NCBI GenBank assembly: GCA_002339015.1
Contig: DDJC01000025.1
Span: forward strand, 12,175 to 35,710
DNA length: 23,536 bases
DNA from: Burkholderiales bacterium UBA1834
GTDB taxonomy: Bacteria; Pseudomonadota; Gammaproteobacteria; Burkholderiales; Burkholderiaceae_C
Reading direction: 5' to 3'
The translations under genes were made by a program, and so were the position numbers. Below the pieces are notes generated by a model that worked only from the letters and a program-made list of their open reading frames with translations, made no database searches and was not told where the DNA came from. This document shows positions 16,592 through 23,536 of the stretch, piece after piece; the stretch's first letter is position 1, and each line of letters opens with the position of its first letter.

Positions 16592-17365
16592 TCAATCGGA
16601 GGAGGCGGAGGCCACGCTGTCGGGGTCGGCGATGGCCCGGATCGGCCTGGGCTTGAGCACCTTGCGGATGAAGGGCACGATGGCCTTGGCGAAGGTGAAG
16701 AGATCGGCCTGGGCGATGCAGGGCAGCTCCTGGCCATGCACCCAGCCCGGGTTCAGCGCTGCGAAGTGGGCGATGTCGGCGTCACGCGCCAGCAGCTCGG
16801 GCGGGATGTCGGCCACCGCGTCCTTCAGGCAGTTGGCCTGCGGGCCGAAGTCCAGCACCATGCGTGTGGGGTCGAGCTTGCCGGGGTAGAGCCGGTCGCA
16901 GTAGCTGGTGACCAGTTCCTTCAGGCCCGGATGCTCCCCGCGCCTGTCGGGATAGAAGATGGGGAAGTTTCGCGTGAGCAGCAGATAGGTCTTGTAGCCC
17001 TTGGAGATCAGCAGCCAGTATTGCTTGGAGAAAGGCCGCTTCAGGGCCTCGACCAGCAGCTTGCGCGCGAAGGCGCCTTGCAGCGTGCGCGTGCCCCAGT
17101 ATTCCTTCTCGATGATGGTGTCGCCGCTGAACAGACCCTTGACCTGCCGGCCTCCATGCTCGAAGTGGTAGATGCCCAGGGTGGAAAAGCCCACGATCTG
17201 GTCGTCACGCTCGCGGCGCACCAGGAAGACGCCGTCCTTCTTGTGCAGGTCGTTGAGGAAGATGTCGATCGGACCGTGGTCGTAATAGCGCTCGAAGATC
17301 TCGTGCATGCGCAGGATCTCGAAGATGCGCAGATGCCGAATCCTGACGTATTGGGTGCGAAGCAT
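16592..17365 (-). CDS. Uncharacterised protein, possibly GNAT-acetyltransferase-like
   Basis: I do not firmly recognise this 257-residue soluble protein. Residues 40-130 have an alternating strand/helix pattern like an N-acetyltransferase: GVFLVRRERDDQIVGFSTLGIYHF, a central strand GLFSGDTIIEKEYWGTRTLQ (position of the usual acetyl-CoA loop, but without a clear Q/R-x-x-G-x-G/A), then a helix and YWLLISKGYKTYLLLTRNFP, which corresponds to the late Tyr-containing strand. The C-terminus is rich in Ile/Pro/Arg. It has a strong AGGAGAGG site before ATG 17365. Downstream on the same strand is the MpaB-like oxygenase, suggesting a joint small-molecule or lipid modification task. Operator-like repeats lie upstream. 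The GNAT call is tentative. Confidence 0.7.
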   Translation of the reverse strand: MLRTQYVRIRHLRIFEILRMHEIFERYYDHGPIDIFLNDLHKKDGVFLVRRERDDQIVGFSTLGIYHFEHGGRQVKGLFSGDTIIEKEYWGTRTLQGAFARKLLVEALKRPFSKQYWLLISKGYKTYLLLTRNFPIFYPDRRGEHPGLKELVTSYCDRLYPGKLDPTRMVLDFGPQANCLKDAVADIPPELLARDADIAHFAALNPGWVHGQELPCIAQADLFTFAKAIVPFIRKVLKPRPIRAIADPDSVASASSD

Positions 17366-17390
17366 GGCCCTCTCCTAGGTGGAGCGGTAT

Positions 17391-17402
17391 GTTGTTTGAA
17401 AC
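17391..17402. repeat. GTTGTTTGAAAC element, copy 1
   Basis: GTTGTTTGAAAC is identical to a second copy 45 bp away. It is the imperfect copy: the palindrome continues GTA instead of AAC. It lies 26 bases upstream of the acetyltransferase-like start, inside its likely promoter or leader. Confidence 0.5.
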
Positions 17403-17435
17403 GTAGGATGAAATACAGAGTGGTAAACACCTAGG

Positions 17436-17450
17436 GTTGTTTGAAACAAC
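17436..17450. promoter_or_regulatory. Palindrome GTTGTTTGAAACAAC, copy 2
   Basis: This is a perfect 7-1-7 inverted repeat in an A/T-rich island of an otherwise GC-rich region. Copy 1 shares the first 12 bases 45 bp away, about four helical turns, so both may face the same side of the helix. A CCTAGG hexamer also occurs near each copy (17374 and 17430). A dimeric repressor operator for the minus-strand acetyltransferase/oxygenase pair is inferred; the regulator is unknown. Confidence 0.5.
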
Positions 17451-17501
17451 GATGGAGGCGCTTGACGCGGCACGCGCCATACGTCCAGGGGCCGGTCTCG
17501 A

Positions 17502-17507
17502 TAGAAT
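17502..17507 (+). promoter_or_regulatory. Candidate -10 box of glnS
   Basis: TAGAAT within CGATAGAATCG lies 46 bases before the glnS start. The -35 match is poor, so confidence is limited. Confidence 0.35.
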
Positions 17508-17553
17508 CGGGTGACAACCCAGGCCCTCGGCCCTGACCGCTCCCACCGCATCC

Positions 17554-19380
<1,827 letters not shown>

Positions 19381-19392
19381 CGGCTGCGGCGT

Positions 19393-19419
19393 GAACCCTG
19401 CCGTGTGAAGGCAGGGTTC
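19393..19419. terminator. Perfect stem-loop between convergent glnS and hxlR-type gene
   Basis: GAACCCTGCC and GGCAGGGTTC form a perfect 10-bp stem with a 7-base loop, 12 bases after the glnS stop and just past the stop of the convergent gene. There is no T-run on either side. The shape and place suit a bidirectional transcript end. Confidence 0.65.
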
Positions 19420-19424
19420 GGCGA

Positions 19425-19994
19425 TCAGCCTTTGCGATCAGCTCGATCCTGTCGATCTGGGGGTGGCGGCACGGCCTCGCGGCTCGCAGCCTTTTCGGCC
19501 TGCCGTTGGCGCAGGCGCTCGAAATAGGCCCGCTGCTGCGGCGTGGCGCCCGGGCCCGGCGCGACCGTCACCTCGTGCAGGCCCAGTGCACGGCCGTTGC
19601 CCGATGAGCGCAGCGTGATCGCCGCGATGTCTTCACCATTGCGGCGCTCGACGATGCGCACCGGCGGCCCCTCGGGTGCGGCGGCATGCCGATCGCCCCA
19701 CTGCGCCAGCGCCACGATGATGGGGAAGAGATCCCGCCCCTTGTCGGTGAGGCCGTAATCCAGCGCCCGGCCGTTCTCGCTGCTGGCGGTGACCTCCAGG
19801 ATGCCGTGCGCCACCAGATCCTGCAGCCGCTGCGTGAGCACATTGGGCGCGATGCCCAGGTTGACCTGGAAGGCGCCGAACCGCCGTGTGCCGAAAAAGG
19901 CCTCGCGGATGATCAGCAACGTCCACCACTCGCCGATCTGCTCGAGCGAGCGGGCGATGGAACAGCTCATGTCCGAAAACGAGGTGCGACGCAT
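19425..19994 (-). CDS. HxlR-family winged-helix transcriptional regulator
   Basis: This 189-residue protein is a MarR-superfamily HxlR-type dimeric DNA-binding protein. The core at residues 10-105 is typical: CSIARSLEQIGEWWTLLIIREAFFGTRRFGAFQVNLGIAPNVLTQRLQDLVAHGIL, then the wing ENGRALDYGLTDKGRDLFPIIVALAQWGD. Cys11 lies at the place where redox- or electrophile-sensing family members (such as YodB) have a reactive cysteine. An extra C-terminal region of about 80 residues is charged and has no known motif. It is divergent from an alpha/beta hydrolase with two operator-like repeats between. The ATG at 19994 has only a weak GGGCGAC site. Autoregulation and hydrolase control are inferred. Confidence 0.92.
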   Translation of the reverse strand: MRRTSFSDMSCSIARSLEQIGEWWTLLIIREAFFGTRRFGAFQVNLGIAPNVLTQRLQDLVAHGILEVTASSENGRALDYGLTDKGRDLFPIIVALAQWGDRHAAAPEGPPVRIVERRNGEDIAAITLRSSGNGRALGLHEVTVAPGPGATPQQRAYFERLRQRQAEKAASREAVPPPPDRQDRADRKG

Positions 19995-20007
19995 TTGTCG
20001 CCCATGA

Positions 20008-20026
20008 TACTTGCATCATGCAAGTA
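20008..20026. promoter_or_regulatory. Operator-like palindrome 1 for the HxlR-type regulator
   Basis: TACTTGCATCATGCAAGTA is a perfect 9-1-9 inverted repeat. It lies 14 bases before the regulator start, and on the minus strand it fills the spacer before a TATCAT -10-like box (20004-20009 on the plus strand). Binding here would block the regulator's own transcription. Confidence 0.75.
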
Positions 20027-20044
20027 AAGCGACTAGGCTTTCGT

Positions 20045-20063
20045 TACTTTCATCAAACAAGTA
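20045..20063. promoter_or_regulatory. Operator-like palindrome 2, degenerate copy
   Basis: TACTTTCATCAAACAAGTA matches palindrome 1 at 16 of 19 positions and keeps the outer TACTT/AAGTA arms. Centres are 37 bp apart. It ends 18 bases before the hydrolase start, so occupancy would affect hydrolase transcription or its leader. Confidence 0.65.
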
Positions 20064-20081
20064 GTTGTTGGAGACGTTGCC

Positions 20082-20876
20082 ATGTCCGAGGTCGCCCTGT
20101 TTGTCCATTCCACCGGCGTCGGTCCCTTCATGTGGACCAAGCTGCTGGCCGATCTGCCCGAGGGCATCCAGCCGCTCACGCCCACCAACCGCGGCTACAG
20201 TTTCACGGACATGCTGCCGCGCGGCACGCCCATCAGCCTGGCCGATGAGGTGGCGCACCTGAAGGCACAGATCCCGGCCGGCACCACCGGCGTGCACCTG
20301 GGTGGTCATTCCTATGGCGGCCTGGCGGCGTTGGCGCTGGCCATGGATCCGCAAGTGCCCGTGCGCTCCATCTGGCTGTACGAGCCGGTGCTGTTCGGCT
20401 CGCTCAAGGCCTTGCTGGACGCCGACCGGGCCAACCTGCCCGAGGACGCAGCCGAGCAGGTGCGCGCCCTGTTCGGTGATCCTGAGGCCCTGCTGAACGC
20501 AGAGACCGGTGGTGACGACACCTGGCTGGAGCGCTTCGTGGATTACTGGAACCACCCCGGCATGTGGGCCTCGATGCCCGACAAGGCCAAGGCCATGGCG
20601 CGCATGGTGGGCTGGAAGATGTTCCAGGAGGTGCGCATCGTCTCGCAGGAGCCTGAAGCCTTTGAGCACTACCGCCTGCAGGTGCCGACCACGCTGGTGT
20701 ACGGCGAACACACCACGCCGCCCGCGCGCGAGATGGTGCGCCGTTTGGCCGAGGTCAACCCGCATGCCGAAGTGATCAAGCTGGACGGGCAGGGCCACAT
20801 GGGCCTGGTCGGCGCGCCCGGTGCCGTCAGCCCCACCCTGCAGGCGCACTGGCAGCGCGTGAGAGCGGCGGCCTGA
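20082..20876 (+). CDS. Alpha/beta hydrolase, likely HxlR-controlled
   Basis: This is a 264-residue cytoplasmic alpha/beta-fold hydrolase. The N-terminal strand is VALFVHSTGVGPFMW. The nucleophile elbow GGHSYGG places Ser77, and the terminal GQGHMG places His239. The acid is probably Glu209 in VYGEHTTP, unless a nearby Asp serves. It has no signal peptide. The lid region (about residues 110-190) is rich in Trp and acidic residues. The ATG at 20082 has a GGAG site. The divergent HxlR gene and the two palindromes say that its expression responds to some small molecule, perhaps a toxic ester or electrophile. An esterase or C-C hydrolase cannot be told apart from sequence. Confidence 0.9.
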   Translation: MSEVALFVHSTGVGPFMWTKLLADLPEGIQPLTPTNRGYSFTDMLPRGTPISLADEVAHLKAQIPAGTTGVHLGGHSYGGLAALALAMDPQVPVRSIWLYEPVLFGSLKALLDADRANLPEDAAEQVRALFGDPEALLNAETGGDDTWLERFVDYWNHPGMWASMPDKAKAMARMVGWKMFQEVRIVSQEPEAFEHYRLQVPTTLVYGEHTTPPAREMVRRLAEVNPHAEVIKLDGQGHMGLVGAPGAVSPTLQAHWQRVRAAA

Positions 20877-20887
20877 CACAGGTGCAG

Positions 20888-20937
20888 GGCGCCCTCACGG
20901 CGCCGAAGCATCGCACGTGCCCCCTTGGACAGGGGGC
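20888..20937 (+). terminator. Two tandem GC hairpins after the hydrolase
   Basis: GGCGCC-CTCAC-GGCGCC at 20888-20904 and GCCCCC-TTGGACA-GGGGGC at 20919-20937 are two 6-bp stems placed 14 bases apart, starting 11 bases after the hydrolase stop. No T-run follows either. A rho-dependent or processing end is likely. Confidence 0.45.
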
Positions 20938-20999
20938 GGGCCGGGCTTCCCCGGGGGGAGTATGTTCATGAGTGGAACTATCTTGGCGGCGCAGTTGTT

Positions 21000-21012
21000 A
21001 ACGAATTTCGTT
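21000..21012. promoter_or_regulatory. Palindrome upstream of the secreted hydrolase
   Basis: AACGAATTTCGTT is a perfect 6-1-6 inverted repeat, 28 bases before the hydrolase start and in an A/T-richer stretch. It could be an operator; nothing else supports it. Confidence 0.35.
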
Positions 21013-21040
21013 CAATCAACGTCGTTTCAAGGAAGACACC

Positions 21041-22447
21041 ATGACCACCCCTCTGAGACATGCCTTGCGCCAAGGCGCGCTGGCCACTGCCCTGATCTGC
21101 GCCACCTGGGCCAGCCAGGCCGCAGCCCCGACAGCCACCGTCACCCCTGGGCCGGCCACACCGGGCTTCGGTGCCCGCGCCCTGTTCTTCGGTGATGCCG
21201 GTTTCGTCGAACAGGAGTTCTTCCTCTCGGGCCAGGCCCGCAAGTTCAAGGGCTCCGGTACGCTGGGCAGCGATGGCAAGTGGACCGCCACCGTGGCCTC
21301 CAGCAATACGCCGTACAACACGGTGGCCATCGTGCGCCGCCCGGCGGACCCCGCCAAATTCAACGGCATCGTCATCGTTGAATGGCTGAACGTGAGCACC
21401 GGCTACCCACTGGACGTGGACTGGGGCATGGCGCACGAGGCCATCCTGCGCGAGGGCTATGCCTACGTGGGCGTGAACGTGCAGAAGGTGGGCGTGACAG
21501 GCGTGCAGAAGCTCAAGCAGTTCGGCGACCGCTATGCCAGCGGCAGCATCCCCGATGACGACATCTCCTACGACATCTTCTCGCAGACGGCCCAGGCCCT
21601 GCGCGACCAGGCCTCTGTGCTGCTGGGGCCGCTCAAGCCGACGAAGATCCTGGCCAGCGGCCATTCGCAATCGGCCATGCGCCTGACGACCTATGCCAAT
21701 GCCATCCAGCCGCTGGACAAGGTGTATGACGGCATCCTGATCCATGGACGGGGCGGGATCGGCGTGCGCATCGGGGAGGGCAGCAACGTGCCTTCCGGTG
21801 CCGTGGTGCGCGCCGACACACAGGTGCCCGTGTTCGTGCTGCAGTCGGAGATGGATGTGGCGTTCGGTCCCAGCACCTCCAGGCAGCCCGACAGCACCAA
21901 GGTGCGCCATTGGGAGGTGGCCGGCACCTCCCACGCCGATCAGTACCTGCTGGACAACATCGGCGAGGTCAGCGGCCGCGACGTGGGCTGGACACCGCCT
22001 GGGTGCGGCAGCCCCTACAACGCGATGCCCTTCTACATGGCCGAGAACGCAGCCCTCGACCACCTGAAGAACTGGGTGACGGTGGGCACCGCCCCGCCGG
22101 TGGCGCCCCGCATGGCGCGCGACTGGCTGGGCTTCATCAAGAAGGATGCGCACGGCAATGCCGTGGGCGGCGTGCGTCTGCCGGACATCGACGTGCCCAT
22201 CGCCAAATACGGTTTTGCGAACTTCACGACAGGATCCCTGGCCTTCCTGGACCTGTTCGCCTGCGTGGCCGGTGGCAACACCACGTACTTCAAGGCCGAC
22301 AAGCTCAAGGCGCTGTACCCGACCCACGCGGACTACGTGGGCCAGTACAAGGCGGCGGCCGATGAGGCGGTGGCCAAGGGCTACATCCGTCCGGCGGACC
22401 GCGACAGCGCCGTCAAGCGTGCGAAGGCCGCGGCCGTGCCATGGTGA
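21041..22447 (+). CDS. Secreted alpha/beta hydrolase-domain protein
   Basis: This 468-residue exported enzyme has a signal peptide (residues 1-29, ending ASQAAA). The pattern matches the large 'alpha/beta hydrolase domain' family: FNGIVIVEWLNVSTGYPLDVDW near 107-128, YAYVGVNVQKVGVTG near 141, the nucleophile elbow SGHSQSA with Ser209, then VFVLQSEMDVAF (candidate acid Glu270 or Asp272) and GTSHADQYLL with His298. C-terminal features such as GGVRLPDIDVPIAKYG are also typical. Family members are mostly uncharacterised esterase/lipase-like proteins. The ATG at 21041 has an AAGGA site. It is separated from the preceding hydrolase by hairpins and its own promoter region, so it is probably a separate transcript. 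It is convergent with the NYN gene, nine bases away. Confidence 0.88.
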   Translation: MTTPLRHALRQGALATALICATWASQAAAPTATVTPGPATPGFGARALFFGDAGFVEQEFFLSGQARKFKGSGTLGSDGKWTATVASSNTPYNTVAIVRRPADPAKFNGIVIVEWLNVSTGYPLDVDWGMAHEAILREGYAYVGVNVQKVGVTGVQKLKQFGDRYASGSIPDDDISYDIFSQTAQALRDQASVLLGPLKPTKILASGHSQSAMRLTTYANAIQPLDKVYDGILIHGRGGIGVRIGEGSNVPSGAVVRADTQVPVFVLQSEMDVAFGPSTSRQPDSTKVRHWEVAGTSHADQYLLDNIGEVSGRDVGWTPPGCGSPYNAMPFYMAENAALDHLKNWVTVGTAPPVAPRMARDWLGFIKKDAHGNAVGGVRLPDIDVPIAKYGFANFTTGSLAFLDLFACVAGGNTTYFKADKLKALYPTHADYVGQYKAAADEAVAKGYIRPADRDSAVKRAKAAAVPW

Positions 22448-22461
22448 GCTGAAGGATCAGC
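22448..22461. terminator. Short stem-loop between convergent genes
   Basis: GCTGA-AGGA-TCAGC is a perfect 5-bp stem with a 4-base loop. It begins directly after the hydrolase stop and includes the stop of the convergent gene. It is too short for certainty. Confidence 0.3.
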
Positions 22462-23536
22462 CCTCGGCGCCCGTGTTGCGTGCCGCCTTCTTGGCAGCCG
22501 GCTTGCGGGCCGTCTTGCGTGCAGGGGCCTTGGCGGCAGGCTGGTCCGGCGTGGCTTCGGGCGCAGCGCTGCCAGCGGTCTTGGCCGAGGGCTTGCGGGT
22601 ACCGCGAGAGGCCGTCTTGCGGGCAGGCTTGGGCTCGGCCTGAACAGTGCTGGTGCTGGCTGCTGACTCGACCACGGCGGGGGCAGCGTCGGGTGATTCG
22701 CTGCGTTCTGCACGCGCGGCGTCGCGTGGATGCACGGCAGGCTCCATGAAGGGACGTCGTTCGCGTTGAGGCGCCTGCGGGGTGTGATCCTGGGCCCTCG
22801 TGGCTTCGCCCGGCGCGGCGCTCGCCTGATCGGTCTGCGGCGATGCGCCCTCGGCATCCTGGCGGGCGCGGGCACCGTCCTGACGTGGGCCTTGGCCGTT
22901 GCCGCCGCGGCCGCCACGGCCACCACGCCCGCGACCGCGCTCGCCCCGATCGCCGCGGTCTGCCCGCCCCTGGCGCTCGCGGGGAGCATTGCTGTCTGCC
23001 GCCGTCTCGGGGGGCTGCGTGCTGGTGTCGTCGCTGTCCAGCATCGGCTCGTCGGCAGGGGCCGGTGCGCTGTGGGTGATGAGCGGGGCCTGCTGCTGCG
23101 CGGCCGCCGGATCGACAGGCAGGCCCGTGCCGCGGAACACATAGGTGCCTGATTTCTCATCGCGCCCGAAGGACAGCAGGCCACGGCTTTGCGCCTCTTC
23201 CAGCAGGTTGCCGAAGGTGCGGAAGCCGAAGTACGACTCGCTGAAGCCCGGGTTGCGGCGCTTGAGCGCTTCCTTGAGCACCGAGGCCCAGATGCGCCCG
23301 CCATCGTCTCGGTCGGTGACCAGGGCCTCGTAGGTCTCGGCGGCCAGCTCGACGATCTTGGTGCGGCGCGCATCCATCTCTTCGCGGCGGCGGCGTTCCT
23401 CCTCAGGCGAGCGGCGCTGCTGGGGCTGGTTGTTCTCGCGCTGGTCGCGGCGGGCCGCATTGCGCTGGCTTTCGCGCACCAGGTCGTCGTAGAAGATGAA
23501 CTCGTCGCAGTTGGCGATCAAGAGGTCGGAGGTGGA
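22457..23536 (-). CDS. NYN-domain / LOTUS (OST-HTH) protein, 5' part outside window
   Basis: The visible 359 residues are the C-terminal part of a protein that starts beyond the window. The first residues (LLIANCDEFIFYDDLV) match the end of a NYN (PIN-like ribonuclease) domain. A charged linker follows, then a LOTUS/OST-HTH domain at about visible residues 60-135 (IVELAAETYEALVTDRDDGG, then FGFRTFGNLLEEAQSRGLL and YVFRG), a putative RNA-binding fold. After it comes a disordered tail with a Gly/Arg-rich block at about 190-215 (GRGRGGRGGRGGNG) and a Lys/Ala/Pro-rich end (ARKTARKPAAKKAAR) resembling histone-H1-like tails. RNA binding or processing is the likely role. The NYN catalytic aspartates are off the window. 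Confidence 0.85.
   Translation of the reverse strand, partial: STSDLLIANCDEFIFYDDLVRESQRNAARRDQRENNQPQQRRSPEEERRRREEMDARRTKIVELAAETYEALVTDRDDGGRIWASVLKEALKRRNPGFSESYFGFRTFGNLLEEAQSRGLLSFGRDEKSGTYVFRGTGLPVDPAAAQQQAPLITHSAPAPADEPMLDSDDTSTQPPETAADSNAPRERQGRADRGDRGERGRGRGGRGGRGGNGQGPRQDGARARQDAEGASPQTDQASAAPGEATRAQDHTPQAPQRERRPFMEPAVHPRDAARAERSESPDAAPAVVESAASTSTVQAEPKPARKTASRGTRKPSAKTAGSAAPEATPDQPAAKAPARKTARKPAAKKAARNTGAEG

Noticed and set aside
17391..17447. GTTGTTTGAAAC copies as CRISPR repeats
   Set aside because: Only two 12-base copies with no array periodicity and no cas genes; the palindromic form fits an operator better.
22381..23460. 359-codon minus-strand frame overlapping the NYN gene in another frame
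   Set aside because: It is a Pro/Arg/Ala-rich shadow; the annotated frame has NYN and LOTUS motifs.

Overview
The window is about 23.5 kb of GC-rich, densely coding bacterial chromosome. The gene families point to a beta-proteobacterium of the order Burkholderiales, in the Comamonadaceae / Sphaerotilaceae / Rubrivivax-Aquabacterium area. The grounds are a Urt urea transporter, PEP-CTERM surface proteins, a long TrpS with a C-terminal extension, a DUF3717-DUF1289 protein and a NYN-LOTUS protein with a Lys/Ala-rich tail. The genus is inference. No rRNA, tRNA, CRISPR array, insertion sequence or phage gene was seen, and no gene-free stretch exceeds 300 bases.

Region 1 (1-8764) concerns nitrogen acquisition and sensing. 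The urea ABC transporter operon runs on the minus strand as urtA, urtB, urtC, urtD, with urtD cut by the window edge. A strong intrinsic-terminator hairpin lies between urtA and urtB and probably sets a high binding-protein to permease ratio. Divergent from urtA is a very large membrane protein. It joins a whole NCS1-type nucleobase/hydantoin transporter, an eight-cysteine cluster, two further membrane helices, a histidine kinase and a receiver domain. Its stop overlaps the start of a REC-LuxR response regulator. This looks like a transporter-coupled two-component system that could control urea or nucleobase-nitrogen uptake. An inverted repeat, TACGTCA-N11-TGACGTA, lies in the divergent region. 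This is the most interesting part of the window.

Region 2 (8765-12621) holds envelope genes: two tandem paralogous secreted proteins with PEP-CTERM-like tails in which the usual VPEP is replaced by VPEL or IPEV, a convergent DUF2167 membrane protein / M50 site-2 protease pair four bases apart, and a third, canonical PEP-CTERM protein.

Region 3 (12618-19380) is mainly housekeeping: purN, trpS, a DUF3717/DUF1289 protein, and glnS. Between these lies a minus-strand pair: an unrecognised, possibly acetyltransferase-like protein and an MpaB/Lcp-type (DUF2236) putative heme oxygenase. A pair of GTTGTTTGAAAC elements sits between the acetyltransferase-like gene and glnS.

Region 4 (19393-23536) contains an HxlR-family regulator divergent from an alpha/beta hydrolase, with two 19-bp operator-like repeats between them, then a secreted large alpha/beta hydrolase, and convergent to it the 3' part of a NYN/LOTUS RNA-associated protein with RGG and Lys/Ala-rich segments.

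The long open frames on the opposite strand of urtCB/urtA, glnS and the NYN gene are compositional shadows and are not annotated.
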